In this document: piece after piece, positions 26,930-34,440 of the stretch
How the letters are laid out: every line of letters starts with the position of its first letter
How positions within the stretch are numbered: the stretch's first letter is position 1
NCBI GenBank assembly: GCA_030038565.1
Contig: JASHSS010000205.1
Span: forward strand, 1 to 39,846
DNA length: 39,846 bases
Origin: Bryobacteraceae bacterium
GTDB lineage: Bacteria > Acidobacteriota > Terriglobia > Bryobacterales > Bryobacteraceae
Direction of reading: 5' to 3'
Program-made: the position numbers and the translations under genes
Notes under the pieces: model-generated
Told to the model about the DNA's origin: nothing
What the model saw: the letters and a program-made list of their open reading frames with translations, nothing else
The model's database searches: none

Positions 26930-28333
26930 TCAGCCCCGCAGCAGTTGCGGGTACCTGGCGGCGACGGTCAGAATCAACTCCCCGAACAGCGTATTGGCCC
27001 ACGCAAACCACTTGCGGGTGAAGCGCGCCGCGTCGTTGCGGTCGAAGGATTCGTGCATGAAGCCGGTACCGGCCTGGGTCGCCTTGAGCGTGGCGAGGCA
27101 GGCGGCGACTTCCTTTTCGTCGCTGCTGGTGAGGGCGCGGCCCATGATGCCCAGCGGCCAGATCATTCCCAGCCCGGCGTGCGGGCTGCCCAGACCTTCA
27201 GCGGCCGTGCCGCGGTAGAAGTACGGATTGTCATCGCTGAGCGAGAAGGCCCGCGTCCGGCGATAGAGCGGGTCGCCGGCCGGCAGGCTGCCCAGGTAAG
27301 GCATGGCCAGCAGCCCCGGCATGCCGGCATCGTCCATCAGCACCGCGCTGCCGTATCCATCCACTTCGTAGGCGTAGATCTCTCCGTGCCGCGGATGCCG
27401 GACCGTGGCGTTGCGCGCCAGCGCTTCCCGGAGTTCGGCGGCGAAATCGCCGCATTGGCGCGCGAACGCGGCATTGTGCAGGTCGTTGTGAATCTCCTGC
27501 AACTGCTCAAGGGCGGTCACGGCGAAGAAGTTCGAGGGCACCAGGAACGGGAAGATGCAGGCGTCGTCGGATGGGCGGAAACCCGAAAAGATCAGCCCGC
27601 AGGGCCGCCCCGGATTGCCGTAGCCGCCGTGGGGCAGGGAATCGGTCGCCACCGGAGAACTGCGCTGGAAGGAATACGGCCCGCGGTCCTTGTTCCGCTG
27701 CTGCTCGCGAAAGGTCTGGACAATCAGCGCCGAGGCCTTCTTCCAGTCGTCGTCGAAACACGCCCCATCGCCGGTCGCTTTCCAGTAGCCGTGCGCCAGC
27801 CGCACGGTGAAGCACAGCGAATCGATCTCCCACTTGCGCTCGTGCAGCTCCGGCTTCATGCGCGTCAGGTCCTTGGCCCAGGGGCTTCCGGTGGGACCGT
27901 AGTTGAAGGCGTTGGCGTAGGGGTCGATGAGCACGCAGCGGGTCTGCCGGTGGATCACGCCGGCCAGCATACGTTGCAGCTTGGGGTCCTCCCTGGCCAG
28001 CGGGAGATAGGGCCACACCTGGGCGGTGGAGTCGCGCAGCCACATGGCGTCGATATCGCCGGTGATGACGAAGGTATCCGGCTTGCCGTCCAGTTCCCCG
28101 GCGCGCACGGTGGTGTCCAGGGTATTCGGAAAGCAGTTTTCGAACATCCACGCCAATTCCGGATCGGCAATGGTCTTCTTCATTTCCGCGATGCGGCTTT
28201 CCACCGCGGGGCTGGTGAACTTGCGTTCGTCCAGGGGTGGGCGGCGGCTGGGGAAAGTGGCGTCCGCGGACAGGCGGGCGGCCTGGAAACCGAGAGCGGC
28301 GGAGGAGGCAAGAAACGCTCGGCGAGTAGTCAT
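26930..28333 (-). CDS. GH125 family exo-alpha-1,6-mannosidase, Tat-exported
   Basis: 467 residues from ATG 28333. The N-terminus TTRRAFLASSAALGFQAA is a twin-arginine signal. The GH125 (formerly DUF1237) hallmarks are present: GDIDAMWLRDSTAQVWPYLP, IDPYANAFNYGPTGSPWA, the acid-bearing SGFRPSDDACIFPFLVPSNF, and near the end GFMHESFDRNDAARFTRKWF, then AWANTLFGELIL. Characterised members are inverting alpha-1,6-mannosidases that act on N-glycan or yeast-mannan side chains. Here export suggests use on extracellular mannosides. An earlier ATG at 28357 has no signal value. The ribosome site is weak (AGCAGG). Two stable hairpins separate it from the sigma-factor operon. Confidence 0.9.
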   Translation of the reverse strand: MTTRRAFLASSAALGFQAARLSADATFPSRRPPLDERKFTSPAVESRIAEMKKTIADPELAWMFENCFPNTLDTTVRAGELDGKPDTFVITGDIDAMWLRDSTAQVWPYLPLAREDPKLQRMLAGVIHRQTRCVLIDPYANAFNYGPTGSPWAKDLTRMKPELHERKWEIDSLCFTVRLAHGYWKATGDGACFDDDWKKASALIVQTFREQQRNKDRGPYSFQRSSPVATDSLPHGGYGNPGRPCGLIFSGFRPSDDACIFPFLVPSNFFAVTALEQLQEIHNDLHNAAFARQCGDFAAELREALARNATVRHPRHGEIYAYEVDGYGSAVLMDDAGMPGLLAMPYLGSLPAGDPLYRRTRAFSLSDDNPYFYRGTAAEGLGSPHAGLGMIWPLGIMGRALTSSDEKEVAACLATLKATQAGTGFMHESFDRNDAARFTRKWFAWANTLFGELILTVAARYPQLLRG

Positions 28334-28371
28334 GGGCCTGCTTCTATGGAAGCACATTGCAGGGCCGCGTA

Positions 28372-28403
28372 CCCGGCCGGCGCGCGGGACACCGCCGGCC
28401 GGG
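28372..28403. repeat. inverted repeat, 11-bp stem (first of two)
   Basis: CCCGGCCGGCG (28372-28382) and CGCCGGCCGGG (28393-28403) are perfect reverse complements around a 10-nt loop. It lies in the 155-bp gap between the sigma operon's last stop (28489) and the GH125 start (28333), and forms one of two consecutive hairpins. Neither has a T tract. Confidence 0.65.
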
Positions 28404-28407
28404 GCCC

Positions 28408-28446
28408 GGCAGCCTCGCGGATGACCTTGCCGCGGGCGAGGCTGCC
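28408..28446. repeat. inverted repeat, 11-bp stem (second of two), possible terminator
   Basis: GGCAGCCTCGC (28408-28418) pairs perfectly with GCGAGGCTGCC (28436-28446) around 17 nt. On the minus strand it begins 43 nt after the stop of the secretin-like gene, where a terminator for the sigma operon is expected. There is no U-run, so Rho-independent termination is doubtful. Confidence 0.5.
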
Positions 28447-28488
28447 ATCGCGAGCGCCGAAAACCGCGACCCCGGCGGCGCCGCCCGG

Positions 28489-29199
28489 CTATTCCGCCTG
28501 TTTGGCGATCAGCACCAGAAAGAGAGCCCGGTCCGGGCCGTTCACGCTGCTCCGGCCCACTACCAGCTTCTGGCCTTCCTTTACATCCACCACGTCGGTG
28601 CTGATGCCCGTGTCCAGATAGTTGATCTTGCCCTCGCCCGCGGGAATCGGCGTCCGCAGGCCGGCGCGGAGACGGTCGAGGCGGATCATCCCTTCCGGTT
28701 CCATGGTGGAAGACCCGACCCTGAACTGGGTGACGCGGTTGCCGCTCAGGACGCCGCTGGTGTCGGCGCCCACTCCCGACCGCGAGCGCAGCGAGAGCGC
28801 ATCCAGCAGGGAGTAGGTCTTGAACGGAAAGGTTTTCTTGAGCGTCGCCACGGTGCTTTCGAGATCGCCGGGGACGGGGCTGCCGTCCGGGGTGTTCTGG
28901 TCGCTGGCCACCACGAAGTAAACCGTCAAGTCGATGTCCTTATGGCCGGCCGAGGGCACGTCGAGCTGCTTGATGGCGTCTTCGGCGGTGGTCACGTTCG
29001 AGCGGCGGCCGCTGAGCGCGATCACCTTGAGATTCTGATCGACACGGCGATCCACGCCGAAATCGGCGAGCAGGTTCGAGACCGCCTGCGGGTCCGCGTA
29101 TTTCAAAGTGACCAGCTTTTGAATGCGTTCGTTGGGGTCCTGGTTGGTCTGCGCCGCTAAGGGCAGGGCGAGGGCCAGGAAGAAAATCAGGCGTTTCAT
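28489..29199 (-). CDS. exported secretin-N1/NolW-like protein
   Basis: 236 residues. Signal peptide MKRLIFFLALALPLAAQ. The next part, ERIQKLVTLKYADPQAVSNL, LADFGVDRRV, and AEDAIKQLDVP, has the layout of the short periplasmic N1/NolW-type repeat domains of secretins: LKYADP..V..LL, then a VDQNLKVIALSG strand and a helix ending QLDVP. The rest (residues about 95-236) is beta-rich with no pore domain, so this is not a complete secretin. AAGGAG lies 5 nt upstream of ATG 29199, and the preceding TAA abuts the ATG. It is the third gene of the sigma/anti-sigma operon, so it may be a target or a sensor partner. Confidence 0.75.
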   Translation of the reverse strand: MKRLIFFLALALPLAAQTNQDPNERIQKLVTLKYADPQAVSNLLADFGVDRRVDQNLKVIALSGRRSNVTTAEDAIKQLDVPSAGHKDIDLTVYFVVASDQNTPDGSPVPGDLESTVATLKKTFPFKTYSLLDALSLRSRSGVGADTSGVLSGNRVTQFRVGSSTMEPEGMIRLDRLRAGLRTPIPAGEGKINYLDTGISTDVVDVKEGQKLVVGRSSVNGPDRALFLVLIAKQAE

Positions 29200-29754
29200 T
29201 TATTCTCCTTTGGGGTTGGTAACCCAGTAAATGACCACGTCGGGATCGTCGGTGACGATCTGGACAGTCAGCGGCTCTTCGGGCGGCGCCGGCTTCGAAG
29301 CGCGCGGCGGAGGCCCGGTTTTCCGAAGCACGCCGCGGGGCGGCGCGGGGCGCACGGGCATCGTCAGAAAGGGCGCCCGCGGGCGCGCCAGCGCAACCTG
29401 CGGGGGCGGGACCGGCCGCCGGATGGTCCGGTCGGCCATGGCCAGCCACAGCGCGCACAAAGCCACCGCCGCCAGGGCCGCCCCTCGCAGCCATCTCCTG
29501 CGCCACCACGGCGCGGGTTGCAGTCTGGCCAGCACTCGCGAGCGCAGGGCGGTGAAATGGGCCGGCGCAATCTCCTCGCGATGGCCGGCACGCATGGCTT
29601 CCAGGCACTCGATCATGCCGCCGGCAAAGATCTGGCAGCCCGGGCACTCGGCCAGGTGGCGCTCCACCTCCAGGCGGGTCGCCCGGTGGGCCGGAGCGTC
29701 CAGGTCGCCGCCGGCGTAGAGGGCGATGGCTTCCTCCCATTCGCGGCAGTTCAT
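29200..29754 (-). CDS. anti-sigma factor with zinc-binding ZAS-like domain
   Basis: 184 residues. The frame is open upstream, but the ATG at 29754 overlaps the sigma gene's stop as ATGA. The N-terminus has the HxxxCxxC zinc motif (VERHLAECPGCQ) of anti-sigma ZAS/zf-HC2 domains. A single membrane helix (GAALAAVALCALWLAMA) follows, then a periplasmic region rich in Pro and Arg (PPPQVALARPRAPFLT and APPRGVLRKTGPPPRASKPA). It should bind and hold the neighbouring ECF sigma factor at the inner membrane until a signal releases it. The signal is unknown. The stop abuts the start of the secretin-like gene. Confidence 0.88.
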   Translation of the reverse strand: MNCREWEEAIALYAGGDLDAPAHRATRLEVERHLAECPGCQIFAGGMIECLEAMRAGHREEIAPAHFTALRSRVLARLQPAPWWRRRWLRGAALAAVALCALWLAMADRTIRRPVPPPQVALARPRAPFLTMPVRPAPPRGVLRKTGPPPRASKPAPPEEPLTVQIVTDDPDVVIYWVTNPKGE

Positions 29755-30347
29755 GCGCGCCTCCGGAAGTAGTGTTCCATGAAGCCCTTCATTTTGACCC
29801 GCGCCTTGGAGATCTGCGACCGGATGGTGGCCTGGCTGGATCCCAGCGCGCGGGCCACCTCTTCGGTGGAGAGGCCCTCCAGGTCGCGCAACACCAGGGC
29901 GGCGCGCTCTTTTTCGGACAGCCGGCGCAGGCTCAGGCGAAGGGCGTGGCGGCGTTCGGCGGCGAAGCTGGCCTCCTGCGGATCGGCTTCCGCGGCAGTC
30001 GCCGGCACGGTATCGGCGTCTTCCATCCCAACGGCGGCAGGGCGTTTGCGCCGCAAATCGTGGCACACGTTGACCGTGACGCGGTACAGCCAGGCGGGGA
30101 ACGCGCCGCTCGATTCGACTTTGCCGAGATTGCGATAGAGCCGCAGAAAGACTTCCTGGGAAGCATCCTGGGCGTCCGCCAGGTTCCCCAGCAGGCGCAG
30201 CGCGGTGACCAGCACCAGCCGCTCATACTGCCGGATGATGCGCTCGAAAGCCGCCAGATCGCCGGATTTTGCGGCGGCGATCAGGCGCGAGCGGTCGTCG
30301 GGGCCATCCATCGGAGCCACAGTGGCCGGAAAAGTCAGGATGCTCAT
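29751..30347 (-). CDS. ECF-type RNA polymerase sigma factor
   Basis: About 198 residues from ATG 30347 (AAAGGA abuts it; ATG 30311 is an alternative, giving 186). The upstream in-frame extension to 30473 is rejected because it is made of the palindromic repeat. Region 2: ERLVLVTALRLLGNLADAQD, then ASQEVFLRLYRNLGKVESSG and WLYRVTVNVCHDLRRK. Region 4: RRLSEKERAALVLRDLEGLS and TEEVARALGSSQATIRSQIS. There is no region 1.1 or 3. It directs RNA polymerase to an unknown regulon. Its cognate anti-sigma is the next gene, with a 4-bp overlap. I found no clear GGAAC-type ECF promoter in front of it. Confidence 0.9.
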   Translation of the reverse strand: MSILTFPATVAPMDGPDDRSRLIAAAKSGDLAAFERIIRQYERLVLVTALRLLGNLADAQDASQEVFLRLYRNLGKVESSGAFPAWLYRVTVNVCHDLRRKRPAAVGMEDADTVPATAAEADPQEASFAAERRHALRLSLRRLSEKERAALVLRDLEGLSTEEVARALGSSQATIRSQISKARVKMKGFMEHYFRRRA

Positions 30348-30417
30348 TCCTTTCACTAGAGAGAACTGCCGGGGAGGCCGAAACGTGTATGGGATTTTTA
30401 GGACTAGAGAGGCGGCG

Positions 30418-30501
30418 TTTTCACCACGGAGGCACGGAGGCCACGGAGAAAGCACGGAGAACAACCAAGACAAGAAGGTCTCCGTGCCTCCGTGGTGAAA
30501 A
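30418..30501 (+). repeat. long palindromic repeat, copy 2 (CACCACGGAGGCAC family)
   Basis: Left arm 30418-30439 and right arm 30480-30501 are perfect reverse complements over 22 bases (core TTCACCACGGAGGCAC). The spacer is 40 nt and includes further GCACGGAG pieces. The element is 84 bp and matches copy 1 at 12902-13012 over its arms except A/G changes at fixed positions. It lies between the aldose epimerase stop (15 bp away) and the sigma gene start, in both cases on intergenic DNA. The strand is arbitrary. Confidence 0.85.
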
Positions 30502-30515
30502 ACAGGGCTGCCCCT

Positions 30516-31565
30516 TCAAATCCCGCTGGCGCGAACCCAGAAGCTCTCGGTCCAACGGGCGCCGGGGGCTACGCTTTGCATCGCGGAGTATTTTCCATCG
30601 TGCGCCAGGTTGACTCCGCTGGTGATGGCGGTCATCGGCTCGAAGCAGATGAAGTCGCGCGTCTGGCCGGGCGGCGGGGCGGGTTCCCAAACCACTGCGA
30701 CCGGGTATTTTGGCCCGAAGACGGCCTCCACCGTGCGGCCCTGGGCGGTGATCGAAAAATGGGCCCGGCCGGAGGAGTCGCGCTCCAGGTCGGTGAACCC
30801 GTCATCCAGGGTGCGGTCTCTGAGCGGCAGGGGCGAGGGCAGATCCATGGGTTTGAATTCGCCGGTGGGAATCAGGCGCGCGTCAGCCACCACCCTCTGA
30901 CGCGCCGGAATGCGGGCCATCCATTCGTCGCGCGGAATATCGGGGATGCGGTAGTAGGGGTGAAAGCCGACCATCAGGGGCATCGGCTGCGAGCTGAGAT
31001 TGTGGACTGTCAGCCGCACCTCGAGGACCCCCTCGGCCAGGCTGTAGGTCATCTCGTATTCGTGCGCGAAGGGCCACTGCGCCATCAGGTCGGGTTCCTT
31101 CCAGAATTCCAGGCGGCTAGTGACGTGGGCGGAATGCGCATCGGCGGCCACTTCGGTGACCTGCCACAACGGGGAGTTGCCCAGCAGGCCGTGAATGGGC
31201 AGATCCCCGCGCACGTTGCCGAGCGCCGGGTTGAAGGCGTATTTCTTGCCGTTGGCCCAGAAGCCGTGTTCGGTCATCCGGTTGGCCCACGGCGCCAGCA
31301 GCGGAATGGCGCACAGGCCCGGACGCGCGGCGAATTCGGCGATATCGGCATACGGAAAATGCAGGATGTTGTGGCCGTGCACCTTCATCTCGTAAGCCAG
31401 ATTTCCGATGGAGGGAACCACGGAGACTTCCACCCCGTGGGCCGCGTCGCTCAAGCGGACGATGGCGATACCGTGGTCCTCGATCTTCCGGGCGGCGTAA
31501 GGTTGGGCCGGGCTGGAGGCGGCCGCCGCGACGAGCGCCGCCATCGCTATGGCTGTTGCTTGCAT
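30516..31565 (-). CDS. exported aldose 1-epimerase (galactose mutarotase) family protein
   Basis: 349 residues from ATG 31565. Signal peptide TAIAMAALVAAAASSPAQP. Family motifs: the catalytic His125 in DLPIHGLLGN, the HPYY block in VGFHPYYRIP, and the late Glu in CFEPMTAITSGVN. This supports interconversion of alpha and beta anomers of a hexose, although the substrate may differ from galactose. Export to the periplasm is unusual for the housekeeping GalM and suggests processing of imported or extracellular sugar. The upstream gene is divergent, 39 bp away, and encodes an enolase-superfamily dehydratase. A GATAAT hexamer (31576-31581) sits close to the start. Confidence 0.88.
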   Translation of the reverse strand: MQATAIAMAALVAAAASSPAQPYAARKIEDHGIAIVRLSDAAHGVEVSVVPSIGNLAYEMKVHGHNILHFPYADIAEFAARPGLCAIPLLAPWANRMTEHGFWANGKKYAFNPALGNVRGDLPIHGLLGNSPLWQVTEVAADAHSAHVTSRLEFWKEPDLMAQWPFAHEYEMTYSLAEGVLEVRLTVHNLSSQPMPLMVGFHPYYRIPDIPRDEWMARIPARQRVVADARLIPTGEFKPMDLPSPLPLRDRTLDDGFTDLERDSSGRAHFSITAQGRTVEAVFGPKYPVAVVWEPAPPPGQTRDFICFEPMTAITSGVNLAHDGKYSAMQSVAPGARWTESFWVRASGI

Positions 31566-31604
31566 GACGTTCCATATTATCCTGCTGTTCAGAGGTACCC
31601 AAGC

Positions 31605-32840
31605 GTGAATCGAAGATCCTTCCTGACATCCGCCGGGCTGGCCGCCGCCGGCGCCGCCGCGGCTCCCCGGAGAGCCACGGCCGCCGTCGCCAAAATGAAG
31701 ATCACCCGCGTGCGCATTTACACCCCGCCCGAACTCAACACCCTTTTCAACCAGAGCAACATGGTGGTGACGGTGGAAACCGATGCCGGCATCGTGGGGG
31801 TGGGGGAAGGCGGCGCCAAAGACACCCTGGAGCAGTGCGCCGGCCGTTTGATCGGCCAGGACCCGCACTACATCGAAAGGCTCTGGCAGGATATGTCGCG
31901 CTCGTTCTTCTATCCGCCCGGGCGCGAGAAACTGCACGCCCTGGGGGCGCTCGACCTGGCGCTGTGGGATATCAAGGGCAAAGTCCTGGGCCTGCCGGTC
32001 CACGCCGTGCTCGGCGGGACGGTGCGCAACTACTGCGAATGCTACAACACCGCCGGCACGATTCCCGGCATCAAGCCGGGGATGAGCATCCGCGAGCGGG
32101 CCCACCTTACCATCGAAGCCGGCTACCGCGCGTTTCGCATGGGCGCCGCGGACGTGCACGGCGGCAATACCTTCAACAGCCGCGAGCGTCTCAACCAGGT
32201 GCTCAAGGATTGCCAGGAGGCGCGCGAGGGAGTGGGGGAGAATGGCGACTTCTGCATCGATTTCCACCAGCGGTTCGACCTGGCCGAAGCCATCCGCGGC
32301 TGCGAGTTGATCGAAAGCACGGCGCCGTTTTTTGTGGAAGACCCGGTGCGCACCGAGGCGTTCCAGCAGGATCTGCCAATCCTCCGGCGCTCCGTGAAGG
32401 TGCCCATCGCGGCCGGCGAAGAGTGGGGCAACCGCTGGGACTTCAACCACCTGGTGGAGGAACACGATATCGACTTCCTGCGCGCCACCCTTCCCAACGT
32501 GGGCGGCATCACCGAGATGGCGAAGGTGGCGGCCATCTGCGAGACCCACTTCGTGGGCATCGTGCCGCACTTCACCGGGCCGATTGCCACCGCGGCCCTG
32601 GTGAATACGCTGGGGACCTACAGCGGCCCGGTGCTGATGGAATACAACTTCGAAGGGCGCACCAACCCGCAGGTGCCGGTGTGCCTGGACTTCAAGCAGG
32701 GGAAGCTCTATCCCAACGACCGCCCCGGCCTGGGCGTGGAGCTAGATATGAAGCAGTTGAAAATGATCGGGGAAGTCACCGAGCCGATCCGCAACCGGCA
32801 ACTCTACTACCGGCCGGACGGATCGATCACCAACTGGTGA
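31605..32840 (+). CDS. enolase-superfamily dehydratase (galactonate dehydratase-like), Tat-exported
   Basis: 411 residues from GTG 31605 (AGAGG about 9-10 nt upstream). The start gives a clean Tat signal, NRRSFLTSAGLAAAGAAA. The mandelate-racemase/muconate-lactonizing fold has metal ligands Asp219 (CIDFHQRFD), Glu245 (FFVEDP) and Glu272 (AAGEEWG). A DxH dyad (Asp219, His221) and His322 in VPHFTGPIATA recall the galactonate/mannonate dehydratase group, which dehydrates sugar acids to 2-keto-3-deoxy acids. The exact sugar acid cannot be told from sequence. It is divergent from the aldose epimerase, which suggests joint sugar use. The stop lies inside a palindrome shared with the convergent TolC gene. 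Confidence 0.85.
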   Translation: MNRRSFLTSAGLAAAGAAAAPRRATAAVAKMKITRVRIYTPPELNTLFNQSNMVVTVETDAGIVGVGEGGAKDTLEQCAGRLIGQDPHYIERLWQDMSRSFFYPPGREKLHALGALDLALWDIKGKVLGLPVHAVLGGTVRNYCECYNTAGTIPGIKPGMSIRERAHLTIEAGYRAFRMGAADVHGGNTFNSRERLNQVLKDCQEAREGVGENGDFCIDFHQRFDLAEAIRGCELIESTAPFFVEDPVRTEAFQQDLPILRRSVKVPIAAGEEWGNRWDFNHLVEEHDIDFLRATLPNVGGITEMAKVAAICETHFVGIVPHFTGPIATAALVNTLGTYSGPVLMEYNFEGRTNPQVPVCLDFKQGKLYPNDRPGLGVELDMKQLKMIGEVTEPIRNRQLYYRPDGSITNW

Positions 32841-32872
32841 GCCGGCGGCGGGCGCGCAGGCACCCGGCTCAC
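32837..32872. terminator. convergent-gene hairpin holding both stop codons
   Basis: GTGAGCCGG (32837-32845) pairs perfectly with CCGGCTCAC (32864-32872) around an 18-nt loop. The TGA of the plus-strand dehydratase (32838-32840) is in the left arm. The TGA of the minus-strand TolC gene (complement 32869-32871) is in the right arm. This symmetry suits a shared bidirectional 3' end. No T tract is present on either side. Confidence 0.45.
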
Positions 32873-34440
32873 GGCGCGGGCGTGGTCCCAGGTTTCAGCA
32901 GATTAGGCAGTTGCTCGGCGGCGTGGCCCAGTGTGCGCGCCAGGCTCAGCTTGGCCAGGTTGTGGGCGAACACGCTGTTGATGAGGTCCAGTTGCGCACT
33001 GGAGAGGGTTTGCTGCGCCTGCACTACCTCCAGCGTATTGACCACTCCGGCTTGCATGCGCGCGCGGGTCATCTCCAGGGTTTCCTGGGCCACGTCCACA
33101 TTCTTGCGGGCGACTTCCACCTGACCGGCGGCGGCTTCCAGGTCGAGGTAGACCTCGCGCACCTCGGCTTCGATCTGGCTGCGGGTGTCTTCCAGTTCGG
33201 CCTGCCGCTGGGCCAGCGCCGCCTGAGCCTGCTGGATGTCAGCGGAAGTGCGGCCGCCCTGCCAGATCGGAATATTGAGGGTGCCCGTCACGGCGAAGGC
33301 GCCATGCGATTCGGAGGGGTTGGTGCCGATCACCTGGTAGTCGCCGCTCAGCGCCAGCGAGGGCAGGCGTTCGGCGCGCGCCGCGGCCAGGGCCTTGGCG
33401 GCCGCCTCTACCTGGGCCTGCGCGGCTTTCAGATCGAGGCGCTCCCGTTCGGCGCGGGCTATGGCTTCTTCCACGCTCTGAACCGGCGCCGGGCTGTAAG
33501 GGAAACTGTCGGTCAGTTCGTATGCCGGATTGGGCGGCAGCCCGGCCATGCGCGCCAGATTGATCTTCTGCTTGGCCAGGTCGTTACGCAGGGTGATGAT
33601 CTGCTGCTGCTGGGTGAGCGTCCGCACCTGGTTCTGGTCCACGTTGAGCCGCCCCAACACGCCTTCCCCGTGTTGCTCCACGGATTGGTGGAACACGGCG
33701 TTGGCCGTATCGAGCTGCGTCTGCGCCGCATCCAGGCGCGCCTGCGCCGCCAGCACCTGCAGATACGCGCCGCCCACCGCCAGGGTTACCAGGTCGCGTG
33801 CGTCGTCCATGCTGTAACGGCCGGCGCGGGCGGTGGCGCGCGCGGAGCGATAGTTATTGATGGCCGCCAGGTTGGCGACATTCTGGGTGACGCTGGCCTC
33901 CAGGCTGAAATAGTTGAACGGCCCCACGATGCTGGGAATGTGGAAGAGGCCGGCGAAGGCTGGGGGCAAATTGAGGCGGAACCCCAGCGCCGCCAGATCC
34001 GTCTGCTCCACGGTTTCGCTCAGCGCGCCGTTAATATTGGGCAGCAATGCGCTGCGGGCGGTCCGGAACTGGGCGCTAGTCTGCCGCGCGGATTGCGCCG
34101 TGCCGACCGCTCCCAGGTTGTAGGAAAGGGCCCGCTTGAGCGCGTCGGCCAGCGACAGCTTGCCCGAAAACGGCAGGCCCGTGACGCTCGACATGCTGCC
34201 GCCGTAAGGCCCGGAAATCTGCACGCTTGGATTCAAGGTGTTGACGCTGGTGGTGGTTCCCGCGACGGGCTGCTCCGCCGCGTTCACCGAGCCGCCCTGG
34301 TTGTTCCGGCCGGAGTTCGGCAGAGTCAGGGCGGAGGGCGGAGTGGGCGGCGGCGGAGCGAATTGCGCCTGGGCGGCGGCGCCCGCCAGGAGGGTCAGAA
34401 CCACAACTTTGCCGATCGGTTTCATGGCGTGTCTTTTCAT
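32869..34440 (-). CDS. TolC-like outer-membrane efflux protein
   Basis: About 523 residues. The ATG at 34440 overlaps the MarR stop as ATGA; ATG 34425 is an alternative five codons in. Signal peptide (KPIGKVVVLTLLAGAAAQAQ), a Pro-rich lead, then the two-fold TolC/OEP architecture: LSLADALKRALSYNLGAVGT, long coiled-coil helices rich in Ala and Gln (QARLDAAQTQLDTANAVFHQ, and later RQAELEDTRSQIEAEVREVY), and TLEMTRARMQAGVVNTLEVV with the second coil. TolC trimers form the outer-membrane duct of efflux pumps. It is the fifth and last gene of the operon and its stop is in a palindrome shared with a convergent gene. Confidence 0.9.
   Translation of the reverse strand: MKRHAMKPIGKVVVLTLLAGAAAQAQFAPPPPTPPSALTLPNSGRNNQGGSVNAAEQPVAGTTTSVNTLNPSVQISGPYGGSMSSVTGLPFSGKLSLADALKRALSYNLGAVGTAQSARQTSAQFRTARSALLPNINGALSETVEQTDLAALGFRLNLPPAFAGLFHIPSIVGPFNYFSLEASVTQNVANLAAINNYRSARATARAGRYSMDDARDLVTLAVGGAYLQVLAAQARLDAAQTQLDTANAVFHQSVEQHGEGVLGRLNVDQNQVRTLTQQQQIITLRNDLAKQKINLARMAGLPPNPAYELTDSFPYSPAPVQSVEEAIARAERERLDLKAAQAQVEAAAKALAAARAERLPSLALSGDYQVIGTNPSESHGAFAVTGTLNIPIWQGGRTSADIQQAQAALAQRQAELEDTRSQIEAEVREVYLDLEAAAGQVEVARKNVDVAQETLEMTRARMQAGVVNTLEVVQAQQTLSSAQLDLINSVFAHNLAKLSLARTLGHAAEQLPNLLKPGTTPAP

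Noticed and set aside
30348-30473. N-terminal extension of the ECF sigma factor (MSWLFSVLSPWPPCLRGENA...)
   Set aside because: Its 5' part is the repeat element translated; sigma homology begins well after it.
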